DNA of 64,000 nt from Kitasatospora cheerisanensis KCTC 2395 (GTDB lineage Bacteria > Actinomycetota > Actinomycetes > Streptomycetales > Streptomycetaceae): positions 2,822,638 to 2,886,637 of the forward strand of contig NZ_KK853997.1 of the NCBI RefSeq assembly GCF_000696185.1. Reading direction: 5' to 3'. The number at the start of each line of letters is the position of its first letter. The first letter of the stretch is position 1. Below, piece by piece: positions 1 to 8,639 of this stretch. The translations under genes were made by a program, and so were the position numbers. The notes beneath the pieces were generated by a model. The model searched no databases and was not told where the DNA came from. It saw nothing but the letters and a program-made list of their open reading frames with translations.

Positions 1-8
1 CGTGGGAG

Positions 9-1877
9 TTACTTCTTTTCCTTCGGCGTCTCGGCGTCCGTCGACAGCGCGGCGATGAAGGCCTCCTGCGGGACCTCCACGCGGCCGACCATCTTCATCC
101 GCTTCTTGCCTTCCTTCTGCTTCTCCAGCAGCTTGCGCTTACGCGAGATGTCACCGCCGTAGCACTTGGCGAGAACGTCCTTGCGGATCGCGCGGACCGT
201 CTCACGGGCGATCACCCGGGAGCCGATCGCGGCCTGGATCGGCACCTCGAACTGCTGACGCGGGATCAGCTTCTGCAGCTTGCCGGCCATCATCACGCCG
301 TAGTTGTAGGCCTTGTCCTTGTGCACGATCGCGGAGAACGCGTCCACCGCGTCGCCGTGCAGCAGGATGTCGACCTTGACCAGGTTGGCGGTCTGCTCGC
401 CGATGGGCTCGTAGTCCAGCGAGGCGTAGCCGCGGGTCTTGGACTTCAGCTGGTCGAAGAAGTCGAAGACGATCTCGGCCAGCGGCAGGGTGTAGCGCAG
501 CTCCACCCGGTCCTCGGAGAGGTAGTCCATGCCCTGCAGGTTGCCGCGGCGGGACTGGCAGAGCTCCATGATCGCGCCGACGAACTCGTTGGGCGCCAGG
601 ATGGTGCCGCGCACGACCGGCTCGTACACCTCGGCGATCTTGCCGGTGGGGAACTCGCTCGGGTTGGTGACGGTGTGCTCGGTGCCGTCCTCCATGATCA
701 CCCGGTAGATCACGTTCGGGGCGGTGGAGATCAGGTCGAGGTTGAACTCGCGCTCCAGGCGCTCCCGGATGATCTCCAGGTGCAGCAGGCCGAGGAAGCC
801 GCAGCGGTAGCCGAAGCCGAGCGCGACCGAGGTCTCCGGCTCGTAGACCAGCGCAGCGTCGTTCAGCCGCAGCTTGTCGAGGGCGTCACGGAGCAGCGGG
901 TAGTCCGAGCCGTCCAGCGGGTACAGGCCGGAGAACACCATCGGGCGCGGGTCCTTGTAGCCGCCGAGCGCCTCGGTGGCGCCCTTGTTCTGCGAGGTGA
1001 TCGTGTCACCGACCTTGGACTGCCGGACGTCCTTCACACCGGTGATGATGTAGCCGACCTCGCCGACGCCGAGGCCGTCGGCGACCTTCGGCTCGGGCGA
1101 GATGACGCCGATCTCCAGCAGCTCGTGGGTAGCGCCGGTGGACATCATGGCGATCCGCTCACGCTTGGTGAGCTGGCCGTCGACCACTCGCACGTAGGTG
1201 ACCACGCCGCGGTAGGCGTCGTACACCGAGTCGAAGATCATCGCGCGGGCCGGGGCGTCCTTGATGCCGACCGGGGCGGGGATCTTCTCGACCACGTGGT
1301 CGAGCAGGTCCTCCACGCCGAGGCCGGTCTTCGCGGAGACCTTCAGCACGTCGTCCGGGTCGCAGCCGATGATGTGCGCGATCTCCGCCGCGTACTTCTC
1401 GGGCTGGGCGGCCGGCAGGTCGATCTTGTTGAGCACCGGAATGATGGTGAGGTCGTTCTCCAGCGCCAGGTACAGGTTGGCGAGGGTCTGCGCCTCGATG
1501 CCCTGGGCCGCGTCGACCACCAGGATGGTTCCCTCGCAGGCCGCGAGGGAGCGGGACACCTCGTACGTGAAGTCCACGTGGCCGGGGGTGTCGATCATGT
1601 TGAGGATGTGTGTCTTGCCCGCGTTCTCACCGGTCCGCGGCGCCCACGGGAGGCGGACGGCCTGGGACTTGATGGTGATGCCGCGCTCGCGCTCGATGTC
1701 CATCCGGTCGAGGTACTGGGCGCGCATCTGCCGGGGGTCCACCACGCCGGTGATCTGCAGCATCCGGTCGGCGAGCGTCGACTTGCCGTGGTCGATGTGG
1801 GCGATGATGCAGAAGTTGCGGATCACCGCCGGGTCAGTACGGCTGGGCTCTGGCACGTTGCTGGGGGTCGCGGGCAC
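9..1877 (-). CDS. lepA: Elongation factor 4 (LepA), translational GTPase
   Basis: Ribosome-bound translational GTPase that acts on stalled or mis-translocated ribosomes. The 622-residue product shows the GTPase motifs in order: P-loop AHIDHGKS at residues 26-33, switch region ERERGITI near 62-69, DTPGH at 96-100 and NKID near 150; the LepA-specific C-terminal domain follows, ending in a Lys-rich tail. I place the start at a GTG ([16 protein letters not shown]), which gives the usual length of the family in streptomycetes; the frame stays open far upstream but that extension is low-complexity Arg/Gly/Ala sequence. The gene is divergent from the small gene at 1980. No anomaly seen. Confidence 0.97.
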   Translation of the reverse strand: MPATPSNVPEPSRTDPAVIRNFCIIAHIDHGKSTLADRMLQITGVVDPRQMRAQYLDRMDIERERGITIKSQAVRLPWAPRTGENAGKTHILNMIDTPGHVDFTYEVSRSLAACEGTILVVDAAQGIEAQTLANLYLALENDLTIIPVLNKIDLPAAQPEKYAAEIAHIIGCDPDDVLKVSAKTGLGVEDLLDHVVEKIPAPVGIKDAPARAMIFDSVYDAYRGVVTYVRVVDGQLTKRERIAMMSTGATHELLEIGVISPEPKVADGLGVGEVGYIITGVKDVRQSKVGDTITSQNKGATEALGGYKDPRPMVFSGLYPLDGSDYPLLRDALDKLRLNDAALVYEPETSVALGFGYRCGFLGLLHLEIIRERLEREFNLDLISTAPNVIYRVIMEDGTEHTVTNPSEFPTGKIAEVYEPVVRGTILAPNEFVGAIMELCQSRRGNLQGMDYLSEDRVELRYTLPLAEIVFDFFDQLKSKTRGYASLDYEPIGEQTANLVKVDILLHGDAVDAFSAIVHKDKAYNYGVMMAGKLQKLIPRQQFEVPIQAAIGSRVIARETVRAIRKDVLAKCYGGDISRKRKLLEKQKEGKKRMKMVGRVEVPQEAFIAALSTDAETPKEKK

Positions 1878-1878
1878 C

Positions 1879-1909
1879 TTGGTCCGATTTCTGATCCGAT
1901 CAATATGGT
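1879..1909 (+). promoter_or_regulatory. Possible promoter of the ABM-domain gene
   Basis: TTGGTC (1879-1884) and TATGGT (1904-1909) are separated by 19 bp, upstream of the start at 1980. The spacing is longer than optimal, so this is a weak inference. Confidence 0.25.
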
Positions 1910-1979
1910 TCCGTCCATCCTCCCATGCCCGAGGCCGACCGGTCTTTCCGCCCGGGCGGGCATGCGGCACGATCACCGC

Positions 1980-2285
1980 ATGATCCTGGAAAGCGCCCTG
2001 CTCGACGTCCGCCCCGGCCAGGAGGACGGCTTCCTCGCCGCCTTCGCCGAGGCCCGCCCGCTGATCGCCTGCCAGCGGGGCTTCCGCTCGCTCGAACTGC
2101 GCCGCTGCCTGGACGACGGACGCACCTCGCGCTTCCTGCTGCAGGTCGGATGGGAGACCCTGGAGGACCACACCGAGGGCTTCCGCCGCTCCCCCGAGTA
2201 CGGGCGCTGGCGCGAGCTGCTGCACCACTACTACGACCCGTTCCCGCTGGTCGAGCACTACGGCGAGCCGCTGATCACCGCCTGA
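1980..2285 (+). CDS. Antibiotic biosynthesis monooxygenase (ABM)-like small protein
   Basis: A 101-residue protein of the dimeric alpha/beta-barrel type. It opens with [14 protein letters not shown], has the central GFRSLELRR and [12 protein letters not shown] segments, and ends in a His/Tyr-rich [13 protein letters not shown] stretch, the general pattern of ABM (PF03992) proteins. Members of this fold range from quinol monooxygenases to haem-degrading enzymes and proteins without known activity, so no substrate can be given. The start is the ATG at 1980; an in-frame ATG about 18 bases upstream is possible and neither has a clear ribosome-binding site. It is transcribed away from lepA and is followed by a small GC hairpin. 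Confidence 0.75.
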   Translation: MILESALLDVRPGQEDGFLAAFAEARPLIACQRGFRSLELRRCLDDGRTSRFLLQVGWETLEDHTEGFRRSPEYGRWRELLHHYYDPFPLVEHYGEPLITA

Positions 2286-2294
2286 CGGGCCACC

Positions 2295-2312
2295 GGCCGC
2301 CCTGCGGCGGCC
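2295..2312 (+). terminator. Short GC hairpin after the ABM-domain gene
   Basis: GGCCGCC and GGCGGCC form a perfect 7-bp stem with a 4-base loop, 10 bases after the stop codon. No U tract follows, as is common in this group. Confidence 0.5.
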
Positions 2313-2329
2313 TTGCTCGGCCCTCCGGT

Positions 2330-2359
2330 TTGGGCCGGTCGGGGCGGCCCTGGTAGCGT
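2330..2359 (+). promoter_or_regulatory. Possible rpsT promoter
   Basis: TTGGGC (2330-2335) and TAGCGT (2354-2359) are 18 bp apart, about 100 bases before rpsT, which fits a vegetative sigma-factor promoter with an untranslated leader. Inferred from sequence only. Confidence 0.4.
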
Positions 2360-2459
2360 GGGCGGCTGCACTCCGCCCTCGGCATGCCCTCTCAGCAGGT
2401 CGAGCGGCACTCGGTGCAAACCCGTTGAACTGCCGATTCACACAGACTGAGGCTCTTTC

Positions 2460-2723
2460 GTGGCGAACATCAAGTCCCAGATCAAGCGCAACAAGACCAA
2501 CGAGAAGGCGCGCCTGCGCAACAAGGCCGTCAAGTCCTCGCTGAAGACCGCTCTGCGCAAGGCCCGCGAGGCCGCTGCCGCCGGTGAGAACGAGAAGGCC
2601 GTCGAGCTGGCTCGCGCCGCCTCCAAGGCCCTCGACAAGGCCGTCAGCAAGGGCATCATCCACAAGAACCAGGCCGCCAACAAGAAGTCGGCGATCACCA
2701 AGCGCGTCAACGTCGCTGCCTGA
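2460..2723 (+). CDS. rpsT: 30S ribosomal protein S20
   Basis: An 87-residue, Lys/Ala-rich helical protein that binds the 5' and 3' minor domains of 16S rRNA during 30S assembly. It begins [20 protein letters not shown] and contains the family segments [18 protein letters not shown] and a basic KRVNVAA end. The start is a GTG, usual for this gene in streptomycetes. It stands alone between the ABM gene and a long non-coding stretch; the roughly 100-base leader between the proposed promoter and the start is long enough for autoregulation, as known for S20 elsewhere, but I see no defined structure there. Confidence 0.97.
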   Translation: MANIKSQIKRNKTNEKARLRNKAVKSSLKTALRKAREAAAAGENEKAVELARAASKALDKAVSKGIIHKNQAANKKSAITKRVNVAA

Positions 2724-2736
2724 TCCTGGTCCTTCC

Positions 2737-2755
2737 CGTACGGCCCGGCCGTACG
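2737..2755 (+). terminator. Hairpin downstream of rpsT
   Basis: CGTACGG and CCGTACG form a perfect 7-bp stem with a 5-base loop, 14 bases after the rpsT stop. Modest strength. Confidence 0.45.
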
Positions 2756-2956
2756 ACCCGGTGCTCCGGCACCACCCTCGGACGGCGTGAATAAGCGGCC
2801 CTCTACCCGCCACCGCCGACCGTCCGCTCCCGGGAATCCGGCCCTCTACCCGGATTTCCGACGAGCCGCACGACCCGTACCGCACGCGGCCTGCGTTCGC
2901 CACGCGGGTGCGGTACTCGATGAACCAACGGAGGCCCCCGTTCGGGGCGCTTCCCC

Positions 2957-2990
2957 AACTGCCCGCCCGGTCCCCACCGGGCGGGCAGTT
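2957..2990 (+). terminator. Strong 15-bp terminator-like hairpin without an assigned gene
   Basis: Perfect 15-bp stem (2957-2971 with 2976-2990) closing a CCCC loop. It is 234 bases past rpsT and 150 bases before the next gene. It could end a long rpsT transcript, a small RNA, or insulate the next gene. Confidence 0.7.
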
Positions 2991-3140
2991 CGCGTTTCCG
3001 GCGGGTCCGGTCTCTCCGTGCCGACCGGCCGCGGTGCTCAACCGCCTTGAGCGGAAAGGGGATCGGCGCGAACGGCAGGGCGGGGTAGGGTGCGGGGGTG
3101 CCTGACACTGCCCGTGCCTGACCAACTACTCGGGGGAACG

Positions 3141-3971
3141 ATGTCGACTCCGCCGCCGCATCAGCTCCAGGGCCACCGCTCCACCAGCAGCTTCTCGCGC
3201 AATCCCGGCAGCTCCCGCAGCTCCTCGACAGCGGGCAACGGAGCGGGCCGGGTCACCAGGATCGGGCCCGACGGACCGATGGGCGGCGGATCCGAGCCGG
3301 GCGGAGACGGGCCGGGCCCCGCCGGGGAACGGGTGGGGCGGAAGCTGTGGTGGGCCATCGGCGGCGCGCTGGTGGCCTCCGCGGTGTGGGCGGCGGCCGT
3401 CCTGATGGTCCCCTCGCTGGTCCACGACGACTCGACGCCGAACAGGCCGCCCCTGGCCGGCTACCGCGTCGTCGACGACCTGTGCACCACCGCCCGGCTG
3501 ACCGCCTTCGGCCAGCTGTATCCGACCCCGTCGGGCAGCCCCTACCACTATTCGACGCACCACCGGGCGCTGGACGAGATGTACTGCAGCCAGTACCGCA
3601 AGAAGGTCGGCGGCGACCAGGACTACTACACGCTCTACCTGCAGGTGCAGCTCCATCACGAGGTGGACCCGCGCCCGGAGTTCGAGGCGCAGCGCGAAGG
3701 CCTGGCCCAACGCCACTACCAGATCAGCCCGGTGGCCGGCCTCGGCGACGAGGCGTACGTCGGCTACCTCGACGACCCCGGCCAGGGCGCCCCCGACCAG
3801 CACTACCTCACCCAGGTCCTGTACGTCCGCCAGGGCGGCATGACCTGCTACACCAGCTGGTCCGCCTCCTACCAGGACGGCAGGGGCGGCGGCCCCGACC
3901 GCGAACAGGTCCGCACGGCACTCCTGTCCGACACCCGCGAACTCCTGCGCGCCCTCGGCGGATCGGCCTGA
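3141..3971 (+). CDS. Single-pass membrane protein of unknown function
   Basis: A 276-residue protein. Residues 1-68 are a Ser/Gly/Pro-rich cytoplasmic tail, then KLWWAIGGALVASAVWAAAV forms one membrane helix near 69-92, followed by an extracellular domain with three Cys (in DLCTTAR, MYCSQYR and MTCYTSW) that could form a disulfide. Family not recognised; proteins of this plan are common in Streptomyces and often contain a DUF3558-like outer domain, which I cannot confirm. The ATG at 3141 is chosen because GGGGG lies 5-9 bases upstream; an in-frame start further up lacks such a site. The gene converges on holA. Confidence 0.75.
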   Translation: MSTPPPHQLQGHRSTSSFSRNPGSSRSSSTAGNGAGRVTRIGPDGPMGGGSEPGGDGPGPAGERVGRKLWWAIGGALVASAVWAAAVLMVPSLVHDDSTPNRPPLAGYRVVDDLCTTARLTAFGQLYPTPSGSPYHYSTHHRALDEMYCSQYRKKVGGDQDYYTLYLQVQLHHEVDPRPEFEAQREGLAQRHYQISPVAGLGDEAYVGYLDDPGQGAPDQHYLTQVLYVRQGGMTCYTSWSASYQDGRGGGPDREQVRTALLSDTRELLRALGGSA

Positions 3972-4038
3972 CCCTCGCTGCCGCTGCCGGGCGCCCGAAC
4001 ACTCCTTGCCCGGGGTTCCGTGAACAGGATTCCCGAGG

Positions 4039-5034
4039 TCAGTAGGGGCGGGAGCCGGCCCGGGACGCCCGGGCCACCGCGACCACGGCACGTTCCAACG
4101 CGTACGCGGGGTCGTCGGAGCCGCCCTTGACGGCGGCGTCGGCCTCGGCGACGGCGGTGAGGGCGGCGGCCACGCCGTCGCCCGTCCAGCCGCGCATCTG
4201 CTGGCGGACCCGGTCCACCTTCCACGGCGGCATGCCCAGTTCACGGGCCAGGTCGCCGGGGCGCATGTTGCGGCCCGCGGTGGCGAGCCGGCCGATGCTG
4301 CGCACTCCGGAGGCGAGCGCGTAGGTGATGCCGGTGGGCGGCTGGCCGACCGCCAGCGCCCAGCGCAGCCGTTCCAACGCTTCGGCGGCCCGGCCGGTGA
4401 CGGCGAGGTCTGCCACTTCGAAGCCGGTCGCCTCGGCCCGGCCGCTGTAGTACTTGGCGACCGCCGTCTCGTCGATCGGCCCCTCGATGTCCGCTGTCAA
4501 CTGGCTGCAGGCGGCGGCCAGTTCGCGCAGGTCGCTGCCCAGCGAGTCGAGCAGCGCCTGACAGGCCTCCGGGCTGGCGGCGCGGCTCAGGGTGCGGAAC
4601 TCGTTGCGGATGAACGCCAGCTTCTCGCTCGCCTTGGTGAGCTTGGCGCACTGGACCTCCCGCGCGCCCTTCTTCTTCGCCGCGTCCAGCAGCCCCTTGC
4701 CCTTGGCGCCGCCCGCGTGCACCAGCACCATGATCACTTCTTCGGCGGGCGACTCCAGGTACGCCTTGACCTCCTTGACCGCATCGGCCGAGAGGTCCTG
4801 CGCGGCCCGGACCACGATCACCTTCCGCTCCGCGAAGAGCGAGGGCGTGGTGAGCTCGGCCAACTGACCCGGCTGCAGCGCCCCCGGCGCGAGGTCGCGC
4901 ACGTCGGTCTCCGGATCCGCCGCCTTCGCCGCCGCCACCACCTCCGCGACTGCGCGGTCGAGCAGCAGCTCTTCCTGGCCGACCGCAACGGTCAGCGGGG
5001 CGAGCAGGTCGTCGGGTGCACTCTTCCTGGCCAT
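4039..5034 (-). CDS. holA: DNA polymerase III subunit delta
   Basis: Clamp-loader delta subunit, which opens the sliding clamp during its loading by the polymerase III holoenzyme. The 331-residue product begins MARKSAPDDLLAPLTVAVGQ and shows the family pattern: VGQEELLLDRAV near the N terminus, LAELTTPSLFAERKVIVVR near residues 58-77, a central lid region with VKEVKAYLES, and the helical C-terminal collar (VADLAVTGRAAEALERL, RQQMRGWTGDGVAAAL). Length and start are typical. It is convergent with the membrane protein gene upstream at 3141 and divergent from the small gene at 5186. Confidence 0.95.
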   Translation of the reverse strand: MARKSAPDDLLAPLTVAVGQEELLLDRAVAEVVAAAKAADPETDVRDLAPGALQPGQLAELTTPSLFAERKVIVVRAAQDLSADAVKEVKAYLESPAEEVIMVLVHAGGAKGKGLLDAAKKKGAREVQCAKLTKASEKLAFIRNEFRTLSRAASPEACQALLDSLGSDLRELAAACSQLTADIEGPIDETAVAKYYSGRAEATGFEVADLAVTGRAAEALERLRWALAVGQPPTGITYALASGVRSIGRLATAGRNMRPGDLARELGMPPWKVDRVRQQMRGWTGDGVAAALTAVAEADAAVKGGSDDPAYALERAVVAVARASRAGSRPY

Positions 5035-5185
5035 CGCCTACCAGGATCGCACGCCGTGCCGACACCCCTGCCCCGGCAGCTCCCCGTGCCTTCTCATCCG
5101 CTCGTCCCGTCCGGCCGACGCTCCGGGCCGGATCGTGAGGTGGGGTCGCCGCAGCACCGCCTTCCGGGCTGGGCAGAATGTTGGC

Positions 5186-5449
5186 GTGATCAAGAACAAT
5201 GACCGTCAATTGCTCGTCCTTCCCGACCGTGACGCGGCGGAGGAGATCGCCGAGGAGTTGAGTGCGCGCTGGCCCGAGCTGGGCGACGTCGAGGTGGTCC
5301 GCGACTCCCTCGCCGGGGAGGACGACGCCGAGGACGCCCAGTGGATCGTGGTCGTCGAGGCCCCCGAGGACGACGGCTGGACGCCGCGACTGCTGACCGA
5401 AATCGACCGGCTCGTCGCCGAGCAGGACGGGTGGCGCGAACAGGACTGA
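5186..5449 (+). CDS. Small acidic conserved protein
   Basis: An 87-residue acidic protein starting VIKNNDRQLLVLPDRDAAEE from a GTG. It is rich in Asp and Glu (GEDDAEDAQWIVVVEAPEDDG) and has no signal peptide or membrane segment. No family assigned; small acidic proteins beside comEC are familiar from related genomes. It lies alone between divergent holA and the convergent end of comEC. A longer in-frame version starting about 51 bases earlier is possible, but the extension looks non-coding. Confidence 0.65.
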   Translation: MIKNNDRQLLVLPDRDAAEEIAEELSARWPELGDVEVVRDSLAGEDDAEDAQWIVVVEAPEDDGWTPRLLTEIDRLVAEQDGWREQD

Positions 5450-5577
5450 CCCGCCCACCGAACTCCGTTGGTCCCCGCCCGAGCGAGGCGCACCCACCCG
5501 CTCGGACGGGCGCTCTGCACCCGGCCGTCCGGACCGCGACCGCCCCGGCGACGGCCCCTGCTTCGGGTGCCGTGGCA

Positions 5578-8361
5578 TCAGCCGTGGGAGGAGCGCAGGT
5601 GCGAGGCCACGGCCAGGGTTCGTACATCCCCCAGCACCGCGATGTCCCCCGCCCGGTCGGTGCGGACCACCGTCGCCCCCAGCGCCTTGAGCCCCGCCAC
5701 CGTCTGCGGGGCCGGATGCCCGTACGGGTTCCCGGTGCCGCAGGAGATCAGGGCCAGCCGCGGACGGAGCGCAGCCATCAACGCCCAGTCCTGGTTGGCC
5801 GATCCGTGGTGCGCGACCTTCAGGACGTCCACCCGTCCCAGCCCGGGTGGACCGGGGCCGCCACCGCGCTGGTCGACCGGGTTGGCGGCACTCACCGCCT
5901 CCGTTCCCGTCCTGACTGCATGCCTGGCGCTCAGCACCGCCCTTGACGCCGTATCAACCGGCGCGGGCGGACCTCGCTCGTCCGGACGCGGGGTCGGTGG
6001 CAACCCGAGGGTGAGCAGCGCGGCCTGGGCCGGGGGCTCCAGGTCGCCCAGCAGCGCCACCCGGATCGGAGCCGTCGGTGGGCCGAGGCTGGCGATGATC
6101 GCGATGCTGGAGTTGTTGGGTCCGGTCGCGTCGGGGGCCTGCGACGAGGACGGCCACACCACTTGCCAGCTGAGCTCCGCACCGGCGGTGCGACGCTCGC
6201 CTCGCTGGGCCCGCAGCACCGGCACCCGGTCGTCGGCCGCCCAGCGCAGCACCCGGCTGTGCTCGCCTTCCGGTTCGTCCGAGGTGGTCACCTCGATCGC
6301 GCCGACCGAGCGGCCGCGCAGCACGCCCGGGATGCCCTCGGCGTGATCCGCGTGGAAGTGCGTGAGGATCAGGACCGGCACCCTGGTCACCCCGAGTTCC
6401 CGCAGACAGTCGTCCGCCGACCTGGGATCGGGCCCGGCGTCCACCACCACTGCGCTGCCCGGCTCGACCGGGAGAACGGTCATGTCCCCCTGCCCGATGT
6501 CGCACATCGCCAGCCGCCAGCCTTCGGCGGGCCAGCCGGTTGCCAGCCGGGTGACGGCCGGCGGGCGCAGCAGGATCACCGGCAGCAGTACGGCGACGGC
6601 GAGCACGGACCACACTCTGGGCCGCCGGTTCCTCGGCCGCCGCCCGCCCAGCAGCGGCGGCAGCGCCCAGACCAGCGCGACGATCGCCACGACCAGCAGG
6701 GCCGAGCCGAACAGCCCGCCGGGCCAGGCCAGTTCGGCACCGGGCAGTTCGGCGCCCCGCCGCGCGACGGTGGCCAGCCATCCGACGGGAAGCGCGGCGA
6801 GGTCCGCGAGGAACTCCGCGGCCCCCTTCGAGAGCGGGGCGACCGCGAGCGCGCCGAACCCGAGCAGGGTTGCGGGTGCGACCGCGATCTCCGCGAGCAG
6901 GTTGCAGGGCACTCCGACCAGGCTGACTCGCGGTGCCAGCAGGACGGTGACGGGTGAACAGAAGGCCTGCGCCGCCGCAGTGGCACCGACCGCGGAGGCG
7001 AGGTGGTGCGGCCAGTGACGCGCCCGCAGCGCGGCCGTCCACCTCGGGCCGAGGATCAGCAGCCCCGCCGTCGCGAGCGCGGAGAGCAGGAACCCGTAGG
7101 AGCGGGCCAGGTACGGATCCACCAGGATCAGGATCAGCACGGCGCCGGCCAGGGTGGGCACGCCCCGTCTCGGTCTGCCGGTAGCGAGGGCCAGCAGTCC
7201 GATCAGACCGGTGGCGGCGGCTCTGAGCACGCTCGGATCGGGTCGGCAGATGGTGACGAACGCGAGGGTCAGCCCGGTACCGAGGAGCGCCGTCGTGCGG
7301 AAGGAGAGCCCGAGCAGCCCCGCCAGTCCGCCGCGCCCGGGGGCGTCCGGGTCGCTCGGAGTGCCTCCGACCAGCACGGCCAGGATGATCGCCAGATTCG
7401 CTCCGCTCACTGCCACCAGGTGGCCGAGGTCGGTGGCGCGGAAGGCGTCCGCCAGATCGTCCGGAAGTCTCGTCACATCGCCCACCACCAGCCCGGGGAG
7501 CAGTCCGCGAACATCGGGCGACAGGTGGTCGCAGGCGTCGCGAAGTCCCTTGCGGAGCTGGGCGGCCAGGCGCTGCGGGAGGCTGGGCGGCGCGAGGATC
7601 CTGGGCTGCCCCTGCGGGGCGAGCAGGGCCGCAGAGTCGGTCCGGGTCGGCCCCGTCGAGCCGCCGCCTTCGGCCGGGCTCTCCGATCGTTCCGGCAGCA
7701 CCTCGGCCTGGACCTCGAGCCGGGTGGAGGGGATCAACTGCTGCCACTGGTCCGCGTCCTGGGTGCGGACCAGCAGCGTGACGGGCGTTCTGGTGACGGT
7801 GGGGACCGCGTCCGGCTGCCCGGTGTCGGCCGGTGGGCGGACGCGGGTGACGAGGGCGGAAATGGTGAGAGTCGGCTGGGAGAGGGCGCTGCCGCGGGTG
7901 TGAGCCCCGTGCAGCTTGGGATCACCCGTGATGGTCGCTTCAACGGTGATCTCCGGGTTGGTTCGCCCACCCTCTGCGCGGGACGAACCGTCGTCCCGCG
8001 CCGCCGGCCGATCCGGACCGCCTGGGGAGTCCGGCTCTCCCCGGGCGGGCGGCCTGTCCGGATGGGCCAGGGCCGGCAGCGGGCCCCGGTGCAGGTCGGC
8101 AGTGTGGAGGACGGTGGTGGTCGCTGCTGCTGCCGCGGTGAGCAGGACGGCGGCGGTGAGTCGGTGAATCGAACGGCTGGGTCCTTTCGAGGTGAGGAGA
8201 CCGAAGGCAGTCATGCCGCTCACCAGGGCGCACAGGAGCAGCGCCGGATGGTGTCTCGCTTCCAGACCGAGAACGGTGGCGGTGACCAGCCAGGCGGTGA
8301 TTGCCGGAAGGAGGAGCCGGTAGTCGGTCCGGTCGGGGACGGCGGAGGGCGGGGCCGGCAT
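5578..8361 (-). CDS. comEC: ComEC/Rec2 family DNA-uptake membrane protein
   Basis: A 927-residue polytopic membrane protein; in naturally competent bacteria ComEC forms the channel that moves single-stranded DNA across the cytoplasmic membrane. Hydrophobic helices occur at about 16-75, then a soluble OB-fold region, the competence core (SGANLAIILAVLVGGT and following helices, about 310-590), and a C-terminal metallo-beta-lactamase domain with LTHFHADHAEG near residue 668, a zinc-binding-type HxHxDH motif. A Pro/Gly-rich insert near the end (PTPRPDERGPPAPV) is low complexity. It sits downstream of comEA on the same strand after a 278-base gap. Natural transformation is not an established trait of streptomycetes, so the role here is open. 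Confidence 0.93.
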   Translation of the reverse strand: MPAPPSAVPDRTDYRLLLPAITAWLVTATVLGLEARHHPALLLCALVSGMTAFGLLTSKGPSRSIHRLTAAVLLTAAAAATTTVLHTADLHRGPLPALAHPDRPPARGEPDSPGGPDRPAARDDGSSRAEGGRTNPEITVEATITGDPKLHGAHTRGSALSQPTLTISALVTRVRPPADTGQPDAVPTVTRTPVTLLVRTQDADQWQQLIPSTRLEVQAEVLPERSESPAEGGGSTGPTRTDSAALLAPQGQPRILAPPSLPQRLAAQLRKGLRDACDHLSPDVRGLLPGLVVGDVTRLPDDLADAFRATDLGHLVAVSGANLAIILAVLVGGTPSDPDAPGRGGLAGLLGLSFRTTALLGTGLTLAFVTICRPDPSVLRAAATGLIGLLALATGRPRRGVPTLAGAVLILILVDPYLARSYGFLLSALATAGLLILGPRWTAALRARHWPHHLASAVGATAAAQAFCSPVTVLLAPRVSLVGVPCNLLAEIAVAPATLLGFGALAVAPLSKGAAEFLADLAALPVGWLATVARRGAELPGAELAWPGGLFGSALLVVAIVALVWALPPLLGGRRPRNRRPRVWSVLAVAVLLPVILLRPPAVTRLATGWPAEGWRLAMCDIGQGDMTVLPVEPGSAVVVDAGPDPRSADDCLRELGVTRVPVLILTHFHADHAEGIPGVLRGRSVGAIEVTTSDEPEGEHSRVLRWAADDRVPVLRAQRGERRTAGAELSWQVVWPSSSQAPDATGPNNSSIAIIASLGPPTAPIRVALLGDLEPPAQAALLTLGLPPTPRPDERGPPAPVDTASRAVLSARHAVRTGTEAVSAANPVDQRGGGPGPPGLGRVDVLKVAHHGSANQDWALMAALRPRLALISCGTGNPYGHPAPQTVAGLKALGATVVRTDRAGDIAVLGDVRTLAVASHLRSSHG

Positions 8362-8639
8362 GACGGCACCTCCTTTCGGTGTGCGCTCGTTGGTCGATTT
8401 GTTGATTTGGAGGCTGACGGGTCGATGGTGCAGCGGGGCGCCTCAACTCGGATGGTGCGAACGGCAATCCATCCGGGCGGGCATGGTGCGGGTGGCAGCG
8501 GGACGGCCCTCGGACAGAGCAGCGCGCGAGCGGTGGGCTCCTGGCGGATCCACGGGCAGGAGCTTCGCTCAGCAGGTCGGTGAGCTAGAGCATGGGGCAA
8601 CCTCCGGGCGGGAAACGCGACATTGCGCGGATCAGAGGA
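8362..8639. other. Gap between comEA and comEC
   Basis: 278 bases without a supportable gene. Short frames on both strands lack recognisable products. I see no strong hairpin; the gap separates two genes that are often adjacent. Confidence 0.4.

Larger units (their letters stand above)
2724..3140. other. 417-base intergenic region with two hairpins and a direct repeat
   Basis: No convincing gene. It holds a hairpin just after rpsT (2737-2755), a 14-base direct repeat CGGCCCTCTACCCG at 2796-2809 and 2839-2852, and a strong terminator-like hairpin at 2957-2990 that lies too far from rpsT to be its obvious end. Short open frames here have no recognisable product. A small non-coding transcript ending at 2990 is possible. 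Confidence 0.6.

Noticed and set aside
1260..1983. Plus-strand frame overlapping lepA
   Set aside because: Antisense to the conserved GTPase domain and without a product of its own.
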